Source of the DNA: Firmicutes bacterium HGW-Firmicutes-9
Lineage (GTDB): Bacteria; Bacillota; Clostridia; Christensenellales; CAG-138
Direction of reading: 5' to 3'
DNA: 64,000 nt
Assembly: GCA_002841395.1 (NCBI GenBank)
Contig: PGZM01000004.1
Span: 1-64,000, forward strand
How positions within the stretch are numbered: the stretch's first letter is position 1; each line of letters starts with the position of its first letter. This document shows positions 1 to 8,445 of this stretch, one piece after another. The notes beneath the pieces are model-generated. The model did no database searches and was not told where the DNA came from. It worked only from the letters and a program-made list of their open reading frames with translations. A program made the position numbers and the translations under genes.

Positions 1-76
1 ACACAGAAGTTAAGCCTTCATACGCCGATGGTACTTGACTGGCGACGGTCCGGGAGAGTAGGTAGCCGCCGGGATC
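1..76 (+). rRNA. rrf: 5S ribosomal RNA, 3' part (5' end outside window)
   Basis: The first bases carry the conserved 5S rRNA segment with AGAAGTTAAG, then CGCCGATGGTACT and GGGAGAGTAGGTAGCCGCC, the classic loop B/C and 3' strand of 5S rRNA. The 5' part lies before the window. The gene end near 76 is inferred from the terminal GGATCC strand, followed at once by an A-run and a terminator hairpin. This suggests the window starts at the end of an rRNA operon. Confidence 0.93.
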
Positions 77-77
77 C

Positions 78-115
78 AAAAACAGAACGTCCGCCAACGC
101 GGACGTTCTGTTTTT
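78..115 (+). terminator. Rho-independent terminator of the rRNA operon
   Basis: A perfect 11-bp stem (83-93 with 100-110) is preceded by five A and followed by five T. It sits directly behind the 5S gene, so it most likely ends the rRNA transcript. Confidence 0.9.
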
Positions 116-308
116 CTATCCCTGACAATTATCTTATCTCCCGTTCCTGAACTGGATTGCGCGCAGCGCTTGACTTGCGACATGACGGAGCCGAGCGCCC
201 GCTGCGCGGGATGAAGCGAGGCGGAGGAACGGTAAGCAAAGGAGCGATGCAAGCGTTAGCGCAGCAGCGCGACTATTGCGAACCGAGCGGGAGAGTAGGT
301 AGCCTGCA
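116..308. other. Intergenic stretch with a duplicated 5S rRNA fragment
   Basis: No credible gene is seen here. Bases 288-304 repeat exactly 17 bases of the 5S 3' end (51-67). The flanking bases do not continue the match, so this is a fragment and not a second 5S gene. The rest is GC-rich and could be debris of an rRNA-operon rearrangement. Confidence 0.5.
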
Positions 309-336
309 CAAAAATTCCCCCGCTAAGCGGAGGAAT
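309..336 (-). terminator. Terminator of the XRE/membrane-protein operon
   Basis: Read on the minus strand this is a 10-bp stem (314-323 with 327-336, one G-T wobble) followed by a run of five T. It lies about 30 bases past the stop codon of the leftward membrane-protein gene. Confidence 0.7.
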
Positions 337-366
337 CTTGTATATCACTTCTATTTCTAACAAACG

Positions 367-804
367 CTACATCTTCGCTTTATAGAAAAGCTTCACACCT
401 ATGCTCACTAGTAGCTGAAACAAAGCAGCGCCAATCAGTACCACGAACACGGTCTCGTTGAAATATCCGATCACCATACCGCCAAGCACAAGCGTCATCG
501 AGAGAATCAGCACCATCGGGATGCCGGCTTTGGCGCGGATAACGGACATGCGCTCGTCATGCTCCTCATTATAGAGCAGACGTAGTTTGGCTTCATCTTT
601 TAGTGCTACGCGATACTTTGCAAGCAGGAATACGAAGACGAGAATTCCTCCGGCCGAAAATCCGGTTTGAAAGTGAAACGCGAGATTTTCTTTTAAGGCT
701 TCGCTTGCACCAAACTGGTTGTAGAGAAGAATAGCAACGAAAGCGAGTATGATTGCGCTAAGCAAAAAAATTCGCGTCTTTAGTTTTTTCCGAAAGAGTT
801 CCAT
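367..804 (-). CDS. Small integral membrane protein of unknown function
   Basis: A 145-residue protein with four hydrophobic segments: roughly residues 10-28, 46-62, 94-112 and 116-136. The loop between segments 2 and 3 is charged and contains NEEHDERM. I do not recognise a named family with certainty. Small proteins of this build are often encoded next to a Cro/CI-type regulator in Clostridia, as here: the XRE gene lies 42 bases upstream on the same strand, so the two are probably co-transcribed from the promoter at 1101-1129. A role in membrane stress or as target of the regulator is inference only. The start ATG at 804 has a moderate AAAGG upstream. Confidence 0.8.
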   Translation of the reverse strand: MELFRKKLKTRIFLLSAIILAFVAILLYNQFGASEALKENLAFHFQTGFSAGGILVFVFLLAKYRVALKDEAKLRLLYNEEHDERMSVIRAKAGIPMVLILSMTLVLGGMVIGYFNETVFVVLIGAALFQLLVSIGVKLFYKAKM

Positions 805-846
805 GGTTATATTACCTTTCTATATCTAAAATTATAATTGTCTGCG

Positions 847-1062
847 TTAAAGTTCAATCTCTGTATCGATCTCCGAGAAGTCGAATACTTCTTCAATCGA
901 GAGGCCAAAATACAGCGCTATCTTGTATGCCAACGCGAGGGACGCGGTGTATTTTCCGACCTCGATCGAAGTGATCGTCTGCCGCGTGGTGCCGACAGCA
1001 AGCGCCAACTGCTCCTGAGAGATTTTTCGCTCCTTTCGGAGTTCTTTTATCTTCGTGTTCAA
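847..1062 (-). CDS. XRE-family (Cro/CI-type) transcriptional regulator
   Basis: A 71-residue single-domain helix-turn-helix protein. The core reads KIKELRKERKISQEQLA, then a recognition helix region with TTRQTITSIE. It matches the YozG-like class of short XRE regulators that pair with a membrane protein. The start is taken as TTG at 1062, because GGAGG lies five bases upstream and the conserved domain begins there. An in-frame TTG at 1098 would add 12 residues that do not look like part of the domain. The protein probably controls its own operon: a 7-2-7 palindrome (1081-1096) lies right at the expected transcription start. Confidence 0.85.
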   Translation of the reverse strand: MNTKIKELRKERKISQEQLALAVGTTRQTITSIEVGKYTASLALAYKIALYFGLSIEEVFDFSEIDTEIEL

Positions 1063-1080
1063 TTTAACCTCCGATTCAAT

Positions 1081-1129
1081 GCAAAGCCAGCTTTGCAAAC
1101 ATAATAAATCGAGTTCCCGAAATTGTCAA
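1081..1129 (-). promoter_or_regulatory. Sigma-A promoter with palindromic operator for the XRE operon
   Basis: On the minus strand TTGACA (1124-1129) and TATTAT (1101-1106) are separated by exactly 17 bases. The palindrome GCAAAGC-CA-GCTTTGC (1081-1096) covers the predicted start of transcription. The half ACTTTGCAAA recurs at 1134-1143, just upstream of the -35 box, so two regulator sites may flank the promoter. Confidence 0.75.
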
Positions 1130-1570
1130 GGAGACTTTGCAAATAAAGTTTCTCGTTCTGAAGATTTTTGAGCGGAACTGTGAACAAAGTTTTGGGAAGA
1201 AGAAAAAGAGCCGACTGATGATAGAAAGAGACATGTTAGTCCGAAAAACCCAATGGTTACAGGGAGTTTTCTGATTTATACATCTCGAAAGCGCACGTAA
1301 TAATCAAACGAATTTGCCGTACTTTACAAACAGGACATATCGAAGAAACAGACTGTTTACAGAAAATAATAGAATTTTCATTTTCAAATAAAAATCTGTT
1401 CACATATATGTTGTATGATACGAGCATAGAAGAAACAAGATGTATGAAAAAGTTGATTACATCGTGACATAAGGTTCTTCAACGAAAAGATGTATGAAAG
1501 AGAGCGTGAGAGAAATGTTAGACCGTCTATACATCATTGCATATCTGATTAAGATGAAGTTTCGTCACCC
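1130..1570. other. AT-rich intergenic region without a recognised gene
   Basis: No open reading frame with a ribosome binding site is seen. The stretch is AT-rich compared with the rest of the window. It contains two copies of AAGATGTATGAAA (near 1436 and 1488). It may carry the promoter of the structured RNA that follows, but no clear promoter stands out. Confidence 0.4.
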
Positions 1571-1700
1571 TGTTGCGAAAGCAAGCTGCTAAGCAACGCT
1601 AATCCCTAAATAACATTCTTGCCTTCCGCCGGAGCAATATCTGGCGCGAAGGCATGAAGTTTTCTGATTTCCCCCGAAGAAATTCGGGGGATTTTCTTTT
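1571..1700 (+). ncRNA. Candidate structured RNA ending in a terminator (sRNA or rarD leader)
   Basis: Three hairpins follow one another: a TTGC-GAAA-GCAA hairpin near 1573; a long stem from TGCCTTC (1620-1626) and GCCGG pairing with CTGGC and GAAGGCA (1648-1654); and a terminator stem of 8 bp (1671-1678 with 1683-1690, GAAA loop) followed by ATTTTCTTTT. A terminator with no protein gene before it, about 150 bases ahead of rarD, points to a small RNA or a leader that ends transcription early. I do not recognise a known riboswitch class. Confidence 0.35.
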
Positions 1701-1853
1701 GCCGTTATGTTCCCGGCAGATTTTGCGGTTTTCTGACGAGAATTTGCTGAAAACACAATCAATTGCAATAAAGTATATTGTGAGTTTCTTCAGAAAACAC
1801 TTGCTTAAGTTGCGCGCTGTGTTAAAATGGTCGGAACGGAGCGTAAAAAGAAC

Positions 1854-2741
1854 ATGAAAGAGCGAAACATTGGACTTCTGAGCACACTCGCGTGCTATAT
1901 TCTCTGGGGCGTGCTGCCACTCTATTGGCATGCGTTGGAACAACTCAACCCTGTGTTCATCCTCTGCAACCGGATTGTCTGGTCTGCGGTGTTCACCGTC
2001 AGCGTTTTGCTGATTACGAAGAAATTCGGCGAGGTGAAAGCAGTCCTGCGCGACAAGAAGAAGATGCGGTTTATGATTCCCGCGGCTCTTGCGATCACGA
2101 TCAACTGGGGCGTGTATATCTGGGCGGTGAATTCCGGCCATTTGCTGGATTCCAGTATCGGGTATTACATGAATCCGCTGATGGTCTTCGCTATCGGCAT
2201 TGTGATCTTCCGTGAGAAGAGCGGACTCATGGACTGGATCGCGCTCGGACTTGCGAGCATCGGTGTACTGATCGCGACCATCGCCTACGGCGCGTTTCCG
2301 TGGGTTGCCGTCGTGCTTGCCTCCAGCTTTGGTCTCTATGGCACGCTGAAAAAACTGGCGGGCGTTGGCGGATTCCCCAGCATCGCGGTGGAGACGATTT
2401 TGATCTTGCCGTTTGCGCTGCTGTTTCTGGCGTTTGCCCCTGCAAGCCACAGCTCGATTGCTGTGCTTACGCCGCTGACGACGATATTGCTTTTGCTGAC
2501 CGGCGTCGTCACCGCAAGCCCCTTGATCCTCTTCACCTTTGGCGTCAATCGTCTGCCGCTGTCTACGGTCGGATTTTTGCAGTACATGAGCCCGACGCTG
2601 CAACTGCTCATCGGTGTGTTGGTGTTCAAAGAGGTGCTTACGCAGGATCGCATCATCGCGTTTGCGTTCATCGCCGTGGCGCTGGTGCTCTATACTATCG
2701 GCATGGTGCAGCGCTCCAGAAAAGCGCGGTTGGAAGCGTAA
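1854..2741 (+). CDS. rarD: RarD-type EamA/DMT-superfamily transporter
   Basis: A 295-residue protein with about ten hydrophobic segments. It matches the RarD branch of the drug/metabolite transporters along its length: an opening ACYILWGVLPLYW, then INWGVYIWAVNSGH and a C-terminal STVGFLQYMSPTLQLLIGV. It acts in the cytoplasmic membrane; substrates of RarD proteins are poorly known, and chloramphenicol sensitivity is only the historic link. The start at 1854 (MKERNIG) fits the family. An ATG at 1827 would add nine residues and has no ribosome binding site, although the GGAG for 1854 is also somewhat distant (12 bases). A terminator follows at 2811. Confidence 0.9.
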   Translation: MKERNIGLLSTLACYILWGVLPLYWHALEQLNPVFILCNRIVWSAVFTVSVLLITKKFGEVKAVLRDKKKMRFMIPAALAITINWGVYIWAVNSGHLLDSSIGYYMNPLMVFAIGIVIFREKSGLMDWIALGLASIGVLIATIAYGAFPWVAVVLASSFGLYGTLKKLAGVGGFPSIAVETILILPFALLFLAFAPASHSSIAVLTPLTTILLLLTGVVTASPLILFTFGVNRLPLSTVGFLQYMSPTLQLLIGVLVFKEVLTQDRIIAFAFIAVALVLYTIGMVQRSRKARLEA

Positions 2742-2810
2742 CGCATTCGATCAACACGCATGCTTCGGGCGATTTGCCACAAGTGTGCCACACCTGACCC
2801 TGCATTGTGA

Positions 2811-2838
2811 AGCTCCCGTGGAATCGGGGGCTTTTTGT
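2811..2838 (+). terminator. Terminator after rarD
   Basis: An 8-bp stem (2811-2818 with 2825-2832, one G-T pair) is followed by TTTTG. It separates rarD from the secA promoter, which begins at its tail. Confidence 0.75.
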
Positions 2839-2866
2839 TGCGAGAAAGCCCGTTTTCTGCTATACT
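2838..2866 (+). promoter_or_regulatory. Probable sigma-A promoter of secA
   Basis: TTGCGA (2838-2843) and TATACT (2861-2866) are 17 bases apart. The gene start lies 130 bases downstream. Confidence 0.55.
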
Positions 2867-2995
2867 TCACAATTAGGGTATTATGCGGACGAAGGCCTTT
2901 TTGAACGCTTAGACAGCAGAAGAAACGCTGTGTATGCGTAGATTTCAAAGAAAATCGCAATCGCCCACGGAATCAAACACAAAGGAGTTTTCCGA

Positions 2996-5752
2996 ATGGG
3001 ATTTTTGGATACACTACTTGGGAACACAAGCGCAAGCCGACTAAAGAAACTACAACCGTACATCAAACAGATCAATGACGTAGAGCCGCAATTCGTCGCT
3101 ATGACGGACGAACAGCTCCGCGGGCAGACCCCGCTCTTCCGCGAACGGCTGAAGAATGGCGAGACGCTCGACGACATCATGGTCGAAGCGTTTGCCACCG
3201 TACGCGAGGCCGCGAAGCGCACCGTCGATATGCGGCATTTTGATGTGCAGCTATTGGGCGGCATGGTGCTGCACCAGGGTCGTATCGCCGAGATGAAGAC
3301 GGGCGAAGGCAAAACCCTTGTGGCGACGCTGCCTGCCTACCTCAACGCGCTCTCCGGCGGCGGCGTACACGTCGTTACGGTCAACGATTACCTTGCCAAG
3401 CGCGACGCGCAGTGGATGGGCAAGATCTACCGATTCCTCGGCATGAGCGTCGGTTGCGTGGTCAACGGCATGGAACGCGCGGACAAGCAGGCTGCCTATA
3501 ATTCCGACATTACGTACGGCACGAACAACGAGTTCGGCTTTGATTACCTCAGAGACAACATGGTCGTGTTCCGCGAGCACATGGTGCAGCGCGAGCTGAC
3601 CTACGCCATCATCGACGAGGTCGACTCCATCCTTGTTGACGAAGCGCGCACGCCGCTCATCATCAGCGGCGAAGGCGAAGAGTCCAGCGAGATGTATATC
3701 GAGGCCAACCGCTTTGTGCGCAGTCTGACCCGCGGCAGCGATCTGACGCAACAGTCCAGCTCGGATCGTATGCTTGGCGAAGTCGTACCCGAGGACGGCG
3801 ACTATCAGTGTGACATCAAAAAGCGCACCGTACAGCTCACCGCGCAGGGCATCGAGAAAGCCGAGCAGCGTTTCAACATCGAAAATCTCGGCGATCCCGC
3901 GAACATGGAAGTCAACCACCATATCGTGCAGGCGCTGCGTGCCAACGCGCTGTTTGTGCGCGACAAGGATTATGTCGTGCAGGACGGCGAAGTGCTCATC
4001 GTCGATGAGTTCACGGGCCGTCTCATGATTGGCCGCCGTTACAGCGAAGGTCTGCATCAGGCGCTGGAAGCCAAGGAAGGCGTCAAGGTCGAAAAAGAGA
4101 ACCAAACGCTGGCCACCATCACGCTGCAGAACTATTTCCGTATGTATAAAAAACTCTCCGGCATGACGGGTACCGCCAAGACCGAAGAGGGCGAGTTTAT
4201 GAGCATCTACGACCTCGACGTCGTGGAGATTCCGACCAATAAGCCCCTGCGCAGAACCGACATGGACGACGCGATCTTCCCGACGGAAAAGGGCAAGTTT
4301 GACGCCATCGTCGAGGGCATCAAGAAGATTCACGCGACCGGGCAGCCCGTGCTCGTGGGTACCATCAGCGTCGAGAGAAGCGAATATCTCAGCAGCAGGC
4401 TCACGCGCATCGGCATCCCGCACGAAGTGCTCAACGCAAAGCAGCACGCAAAAGAGGCGGAGATCGTCGCCCAGGCCGGTAAGAAAGGCCAGGTCACGAT
4501 CGCGACCAACATGGCAGGCCGCGGCACGGACATCCTGCTCGGCGGCAACCCGGATTTCCTCTCGCGCAGAGACATGCGCAACGAAGGCATGGAGGACTGG
4601 CTCATCGAAGAGGCGGTCGGCCACGCGGAGACGGAAGACGCGGAGATCCTCGCAGCGCGCGAAAAGTATCAGTCGCTCTACAACATGCACAAGGGCATCA
4701 CCACGAAAGAGCACGACGAGGTGGAATCCCTCGGTGGACTGTTTATCCTCGGCACGGAACGGCATGAAAGCCGTCGCATCGATAACCAGCTGCGCGGCCG
4801 CGCGGGTCGCCAGGGCGACCGAGGTTCCACGCAGTTCTTCGTCTCGTTTGAGGACGAGCTCATGCGCCGATTCGGCGGAGAGCGCGTCACGGGCTTGCTC
4901 AACCGCTTTACCACCGCGGACGAACAGGGCGAGATTCGCCTTGAGATGAAGATGTTGACCAAGCAAATCGAAGCCGCGCAGAAGCGCGTGGAGTCGATGA
5001 ACTTCGAGACGCGCAAAAACGTGCTGCGTTACGACGACGTCATGAACAAACAGCGCGAGATCATCTATGGTCAGCGCCGCCGCGTGCTCATGGGCGAGGA
5101 TGTTTCCGACAGTATCAAGACCATGATCTACGGCACCATCGACAGCATCGCGCAGCAGAAATGCAACCCGCATGCGCCGAAAGAGAGCTGGGACCTTACC
5201 GCGCTTTCGCAGGAGCTTTGCAGGCTCACGCTGACGCCAGCGCGTCCCCTGATCTCGGAAGACGAGCGCAAGACGCTTTCCTATGAAGAAATTCTGCAAA
5301 AGCTCTACGCCTTTGCGGACAACGCCTATACCCTGACCGAAGAGCGCCTCAAGCAGGCCGGCATTGATATGCGCGAAAACGAGCGCGTGCTGCTGCTGCG
5401 CACGGTTGACGAACACTGGATGGAGCACATCGACTCCATGGATCAGCTCAAGCAGGGCATCGGGCTGCGCTCCTATGGCCAGAAAGACCCCGTCTACGCA
5501 TACACGAGCGAAGGCTTTGAGATGTTTGACGAGATGGTCGACGAAATCCGCGAAGAGACCGTGCGCCGCCTGTTTACGATGCAGGTCACGGGCGGCCCCT
5601 TGCACCGCGTGCAGCTCGCCAAACCCATTGAGCCAAAGGGCGAAGGCGCAAATGCCTCCTACTCGCGCAGCGAGAAGAAGGTCGGCAGAAACGATCCGTG
5701 CCCCTGCGGCAGCGGCAAGAAGTATAAGAACTGCCACGGCAAGAACGAATGA
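2996..5752 (+). CDS. secA: Protein translocase ATPase SecA
   Basis: SecA is the ATP-driven motor that pushes preproteins through the SecYEG channel. The 918-residue product shows the helicase-type nucleotide-binding fold with Walker A MKTGEGKT (100-107), the DEVD box (207-210), the preprotein cross-linking region, and the second nucleotide-binding part with TNMAGRGTDI and QLRGRAGRQGD. The C-terminal SEC-C zinc site CPCGSGKKYKNCH is complete (Cys902, Cys904, Cys913, His914), a feature that lets SecA bind SecB or ribosomes. Length is normal to slightly long. The ATG is preceded by AAAGGAG. It stands upstream of prfB, a gene order seen in many Firmicutes. Confidence 0.98.
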   Translation: MGFLDTLLGNTSASRLKKLQPYIKQINDVEPQFVAMTDEQLRGQTPLFRERLKNGETLDDIMVEAFATVREAAKRTVDMRHFDVQLLGGMVLHQGRIAEMKTGEGKTLVATLPAYLNALSGGGVHVVTVNDYLAKRDAQWMGKIYRFLGMSVGCVVNGMERADKQAAYNSDITYGTNNEFGFDYLRDNMVVFREHMVQRELTYAIIDEVDSILVDEARTPLIISGEGEESSEMYIEANRFVRSLTRGSDLTQQSSSDRMLGEVVPEDGDYQCDIKKRTVQLTAQGIEKAEQRFNIENLGDPANMEVNHHIVQALRANALFVRDKDYVVQDGEVLIVDEFTGRLMIGRRYSEGLHQALEAKEGVKVEKENQTLATITLQNYFRMYKKLSGMTGTAKTEEGEFMSIYDLDVVEIPTNKPLRRTDMDDAIFPTEKGKFDAIVEGIKKIHATGQPVLVGTISVERSEYLSSRLTRIGIPHEVLNAKQHAKEAEIVAQAGKKGQVTIATNMAGRGTDILLGGNPDFLSRRDMRNEGMEDWLIEEAVGHAETEDAEILAAREKYQSLYNMHKGITTKEHDEVESLGGLFILGTERHESRRIDNQLRGRAGRQGDRGSTQFFVSFEDELMRRFGGERVTGLLNRFTTADEQGEIRLEMKMLTKQIEAAQKRVESMNFETRKNVLRYDDVMNKQREIIYGQRRRVLMGEDVSDSIKTMIYGTIDSIAQQKCNPHAPKESWDLTALSQELCRLTLTPARPLISEDERKTLSYEEILQKLYAFADNAYTLTEERLKQAGIDMRENERVLLLRTVDEHWMEHIDSMDQLKQGIGLRSYGQKDPVYAYTSEGFEMFDEMVDEIREETVRRLFTMQVTGGPLHRVQLAKPIEPKGEGANASYSRSEKKVGRNDPCPCGSGKKYKNCHGKNE

Positions 5753-5857
5753 CTCGAAACAGCGCGCGCCGCTTTGTTTTCGGGCGGATAGCGCAAGATT
5801 GACCGCACTGCAAACAAAAAATCCACTACAGTACGATCGAGAGGAGTCAAAACTAGT

Positions 5858-6958
5858 ATGATCCCATTGGACGAATATAAAATGAGCCTCGGGGAATTCG
5901 AGGAACAGCTCGAAGAGTGCCGCAAGGCGCTCAGCCCCGAGAGCATTAAAGAGGAGATTCAGGCGCTGGAGGATCAGATGTCCGCGCCGGATTTCTGGAA
6001 CGACGTCGATAACGCGAACAAGCTCTCCCAGCGTTCACGCCAGCTGCAGAACAAACTCGAACGCTACAACAAGCTCAAGGCGCGCTTTGACGACCTTGGC
6101 GCGCTCATCGAGATGGCGGAAGAGGAAAAGGACGACAGCCTTGTGGACGAGATCAAGACGGAGACTGCATCCGTCGGCGAAGCCATCGAGACCATGCGCA
6201 TGGAGCAGATGCTCAAAGGCCCGTACGACGCAGTGAACGCCGTTCTCTCGCTGCACGCGGGCGCGGGTGGCACAGAGGCGCAGGACTGGACGCAGATGCT
6301 CTACCGCATGTATGTGCGCTATTGCGAAGGCCGCGGTTGGACCGTGCGTGAGCTGGATATGCTAGATGGCGACGAAGCGGGTGTTAAGTCCGTCACCTTT
6401 GAGGTGGACGGCGAGAATGCCTATGGTTTCCTCAAGGCGGAGAAGGGCGTGCATCGGCTCGTCCGCATCTCTCCCTTCGATAGCAGCGGCAGACGGCACA
6501 CGTCGTTTTCCTCGCTAGACGTGACGCCCATCTTCGACGACGACGCGGGCGATATCAAGATCGAGCCCGACGACATCCGTGTGGATACCTTCCGTGCCAG
6601 CGGCGCGGGCGGCCAGCACATCAATAAAACGAGCTCCGCAATTCGTATCACGCACTTGTCGACAGGAATCGTTGTACAATGCCAGAACGAGCGCAGCCAG
6701 CTGCAAAACAAAGAGACCGCGATGCGCATGCTGCGCGGTAAACTGCTTGAATTGCAGGAGCGTGAACGCGAAGAGCAGATGAGCCAGATCAAGGGCGAGA
6801 TGAAGAAGATCGAGTGGGGAAGCCAGATCCGCAGCTATGTCTTCCAGCCGTATACGCTGGTCAAGGATCATCGCACCGGTGCGGAAAACGGCAACATTCA
6901 GGCCGTTATGGACGGCGATCTTGAGCCGTTCATCCACGCGTATCTCGTGCAATCGTAA
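5858..6958 (+). CDS. prfB: Peptide chain release factor 2 (no frameshift site)
   Basis: RF2 reads stop codons UGA and UAA and triggers release of the finished peptide on the ribosome. The 366-residue protein carries the SPF stop-reading tripeptide (205-207) and the catalytic GGQ (251-253). In most bacteria prfB contains an in-frame UGA near codon 25 and is made by +1 frameshifting. Here the frame runs uninterrupted from the ATG at 5858; the corresponding region reads KALSPESIKEE with no CTTTGA motif. So the usual autoregulation is absent. GAGGAG lies 11 bases before the chosen ATG; an ATG eight codons later is possible but less well spaced. Follows secA by about 105 bases. Confidence 0.97.
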   Translation: MIPLDEYKMSLGEFEEQLEECRKALSPESIKEEIQALEDQMSAPDFWNDVDNANKLSQRSRQLQNKLERYNKLKARFDDLGALIEMAEEEKDDSLVDEIKTETASVGEAIETMRMEQMLKGPYDAVNAVLSLHAGAGGTEAQDWTQMLYRMYVRYCEGRGWTVRELDMLDGDEAGVKSVTFEVDGENAYGFLKAEKGVHRLVRISPFDSSGRRHTSFSSLDVTPIFDDDAGDIKIEPDDIRVDTFRASGAGGQHINKTSSAIRITHLSTGIVVQCQNERSQLQNKETAMRMLRGKLLELQEREREEQMSQIKGEMKKIEWGSQIRSYVFQPYTLVKDHRTGAENGNIQAVMDGDLEPFIHAYLVQS

Positions 6959-6970
6959 AACATCTTTTTG

Positions 6971-6994
6971 CTACTTTTTCTTTAGAAAAAGTAG
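6971..6994. repeat. Dispersed AT-rich palindromic hairpin, copy a
   Basis: A perfect 11-bp stem CTACTTTTTCT / AGAAAAAGTAG with a two-base loop, ending nine bases before the next start codon. It belongs to the repeat family also found near 9930, 33420, 34153, 41037, 41091, 41170, 46086, 47566 and 47620. Confidence 0.8.
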
Positions 6995-7003
6995 AGAGAA
7001 AAC

Positions 7004-7828
7004 ATGAAATTTGATTATGATCTCGTCGGTAAAATCGGCTCTATGGCGCTCATCCGCCGGGCCGATAACGACATCGACTACAACATCTTCTCCCGCTTAG
7101 GCTCGGAGCTTAGACCCGGCATGATCTGGGTCAGCAGCGGCGCGACCGAGATCGGCCGCCTCGACTACATCCGCAGAAACGGAAAAGAGCTCACGGGCGA
7201 TCGCGAGGAGATCAAGGCGGACTACGCGGCGCAAGGCCAGACCATCCTGATGATGGAATACCGCAGATACATTCCGGATCGCTACAGCGTGCGCCAGCTT
7301 CTGGTGGAGCACACGCATTTTAACGACGAGGAGAAGCGCAAGCACATCCGCGGCTTCTTGCTGCGCGCGGCAAAGCAGAACGCGATCCCGATCGTGAACT
7401 ACAACGATCCCGTGAGCATCGAGGAAATCCGCAAGATGGAACTCGCAAACCTCCGCAACAAAGGCGAGGCGGTTGTAGAATGCATCGATAACGACGAGAC
7501 GGCCTCCGTCATCTGCTCGCTTGTTCACGCAAAGTATCTTGTGATCTTCACGAGTGCGGACGGCATCTATCGCGACCCGACCGACCCGAGTACGCTTGTG
7601 CCCGTCGTCGAGGGCAAGGACGCGGACGAGGTGATCGAACAGATCGACGTCTTGACCGACAGCTGCGTTGGCACCAGCCGACCCGGATCGAACGGCGCGC
7701 GGGCGAAACTTGACTTCATCAAGCAACCCATCCGCGAAGGCACGACCGTGTATATCGCAAATGCGCAACAGCGCATCGCCGATCTGTTGAACGGCACAGG
7801 CCGCTGCACCGTATTCCGCACCAGATAA
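7004..7828 (+). CDS. Amino acid kinase family protein (uridylate/glutamate kinase-like)
   Basis: A 274-residue member of the amino acid kinase fold. An N-terminal phosphate-binding part gives VGKIGSMALIRR and WVSSGATEIGR; a central block reads PIVNYNDPVS; a nucleotide-binding part reads IDNDETASVICSLVHAKYLVIFTSADGIYRDP, which is like ProB and PyrH. The C-terminal glycine-rich segment GSNGARAKLDF resembles the magnesium/acceptor region of these kinases. The exact substrate cannot be read from sequence: it has neither the PUA domain of many glutamate 5-kinases nor the typical UMP kinase N-terminus. It follows prfB after a palindromic repeat, with only a weak ribosome binding site (AGAG), so its translation may be influenced by that hairpin. 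Confidence 0.82.
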   Translation: MKFDYDLVGKIGSMALIRRADNDIDYNIFSRLGSELRPGMIWVSSGATEIGRLDYIRRNGKELTGDREEIKADYAAQGQTILMMEYRRYIPDRYSVRQLLVEHTHFNDEEKRKHIRGFLLRAAKQNAIPIVNYNDPVSIEEIRKMELANLRNKGEAVVECIDNDETASVICSLVHAKYLVIFTSADGIYRDPTDPSTLVPVVEGKDADEVIEQIDVLTDSCVGTSRPGSNGARAKLDFIKQPIREGTTVYIANAQQRIADLLNGTGRCTVFRTR

Positions 7829-7849
7829 CCGTAAAACAATAAAAATTTA

Positions 7850-7878
7850 TTGACAAACGATAAATATTGAAGTAGACT
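7850..7878 (+). promoter_or_regulatory. Sigma-A promoter of the DUF2975 operon
   Basis: Perfect TTGACA (7850-7855) and TAGACT (7873-7878) with a 17-base spacer in an AT-rich gap. Confidence 0.75.
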
Positions 7879-7965
7879 GTCGTCAGAAAAGACGATGGTC
7901 TATTCTTTTGCGCAAAACGAGCTCATAAAAAACGTCTTTGAGACAATATCAGGAGGAATACAACC

Positions 7966-8433
7966 TTGAAGAAACAAAGCAGTCGATTCTTGAATCTGTT
8001 TGTTCAGGCCTGCATCGTGCTGGGCATGCTCGCGGGCATCGCGCTGATCGTCGAAATCTACATGATAGAGATGCCGATCGTTAGAGACTTCTTCGCGCAG
8101 GAAGGCAAACCGCTTCTCTTTGCAACGTTGTCCGGCATCATCGCAACGCTCTGCATCGCAGGCGGCGAGTTCATCGCGTTTACGCTGTTTTGCATGATGA
8201 ACACGCTGCATGTGGATCCCTTCGTGCAGAAAAACGTGAATGCGCTCCGGCGCATGGGTATCGCAGCACTGGTCGTTGCGCTGTTGGGGCTCTCAACCAT
8301 GCTGCTCCATCCGGTGCCGCTCGCGGTAATCGCGGCGCTGCCGGTGGCGATGTGCGGGTTGTTTTCGCTGGTGCTCAGCCGCGTGTTTGCGCAGGCGGTC
8401 GCATACAAGCTCGAAAACGACCTCACGGTTTAG
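7966..8433 (+). CDS. DUF2975 family membrane protein
   Basis: A 155-residue protein with four hydrophobic segments (about 10-30, 50-72, 92-112 and 118-140). Between segments 2 and 3 it has a short charged stretch with NVNALRRMGIAAL, typical of the DUF2975 family. These proteins are encoded with a short YozG-like XRE regulator, as here: the regulator begins 12 bases downstream. Their job is not known. AGGAGG precedes the ATG. It is transcribed from the promoter at 7850-7878. Confidence 0.87.
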   Translation: MKKQSSRFLNLFVQACIVLGMLAGIALIVEIYMIEMPIVRDFFAQEGKPLLFATLSGIIATLCIAGGEFIAFTLFCMMNTLHVDPFVQKNVNALRRMGIAALVVALLGLSTMLLHPVPLAVIAALPVAMCGLFSLVLSRVFAQAVAYKLENDLTV

Positions 8434-8445
8434 CGGGGTGATGGT

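Noticed and set aside
116..360. Complete second 5S rRNA gene or protein-coding frame at 157-360
   Set aside because: Only 17 bases match 5S rRNA, and the frame has no ribosome binding site or known similarity.
1599..2603. Minus-strand frame of 334 codons opposite rarD
   Set aside because: Antisense of a real gene, low-complexity Gln/Arg/His content, no family resemblance.
3251..5737. Long minus-strand open frame of 828 codons opposite secA
   Set aside because: It lies entirely on the antisense of secA, has no ribosome binding site and an arginine/valine/histidine-rich composition typical of antisense frames in GC-rich genes.
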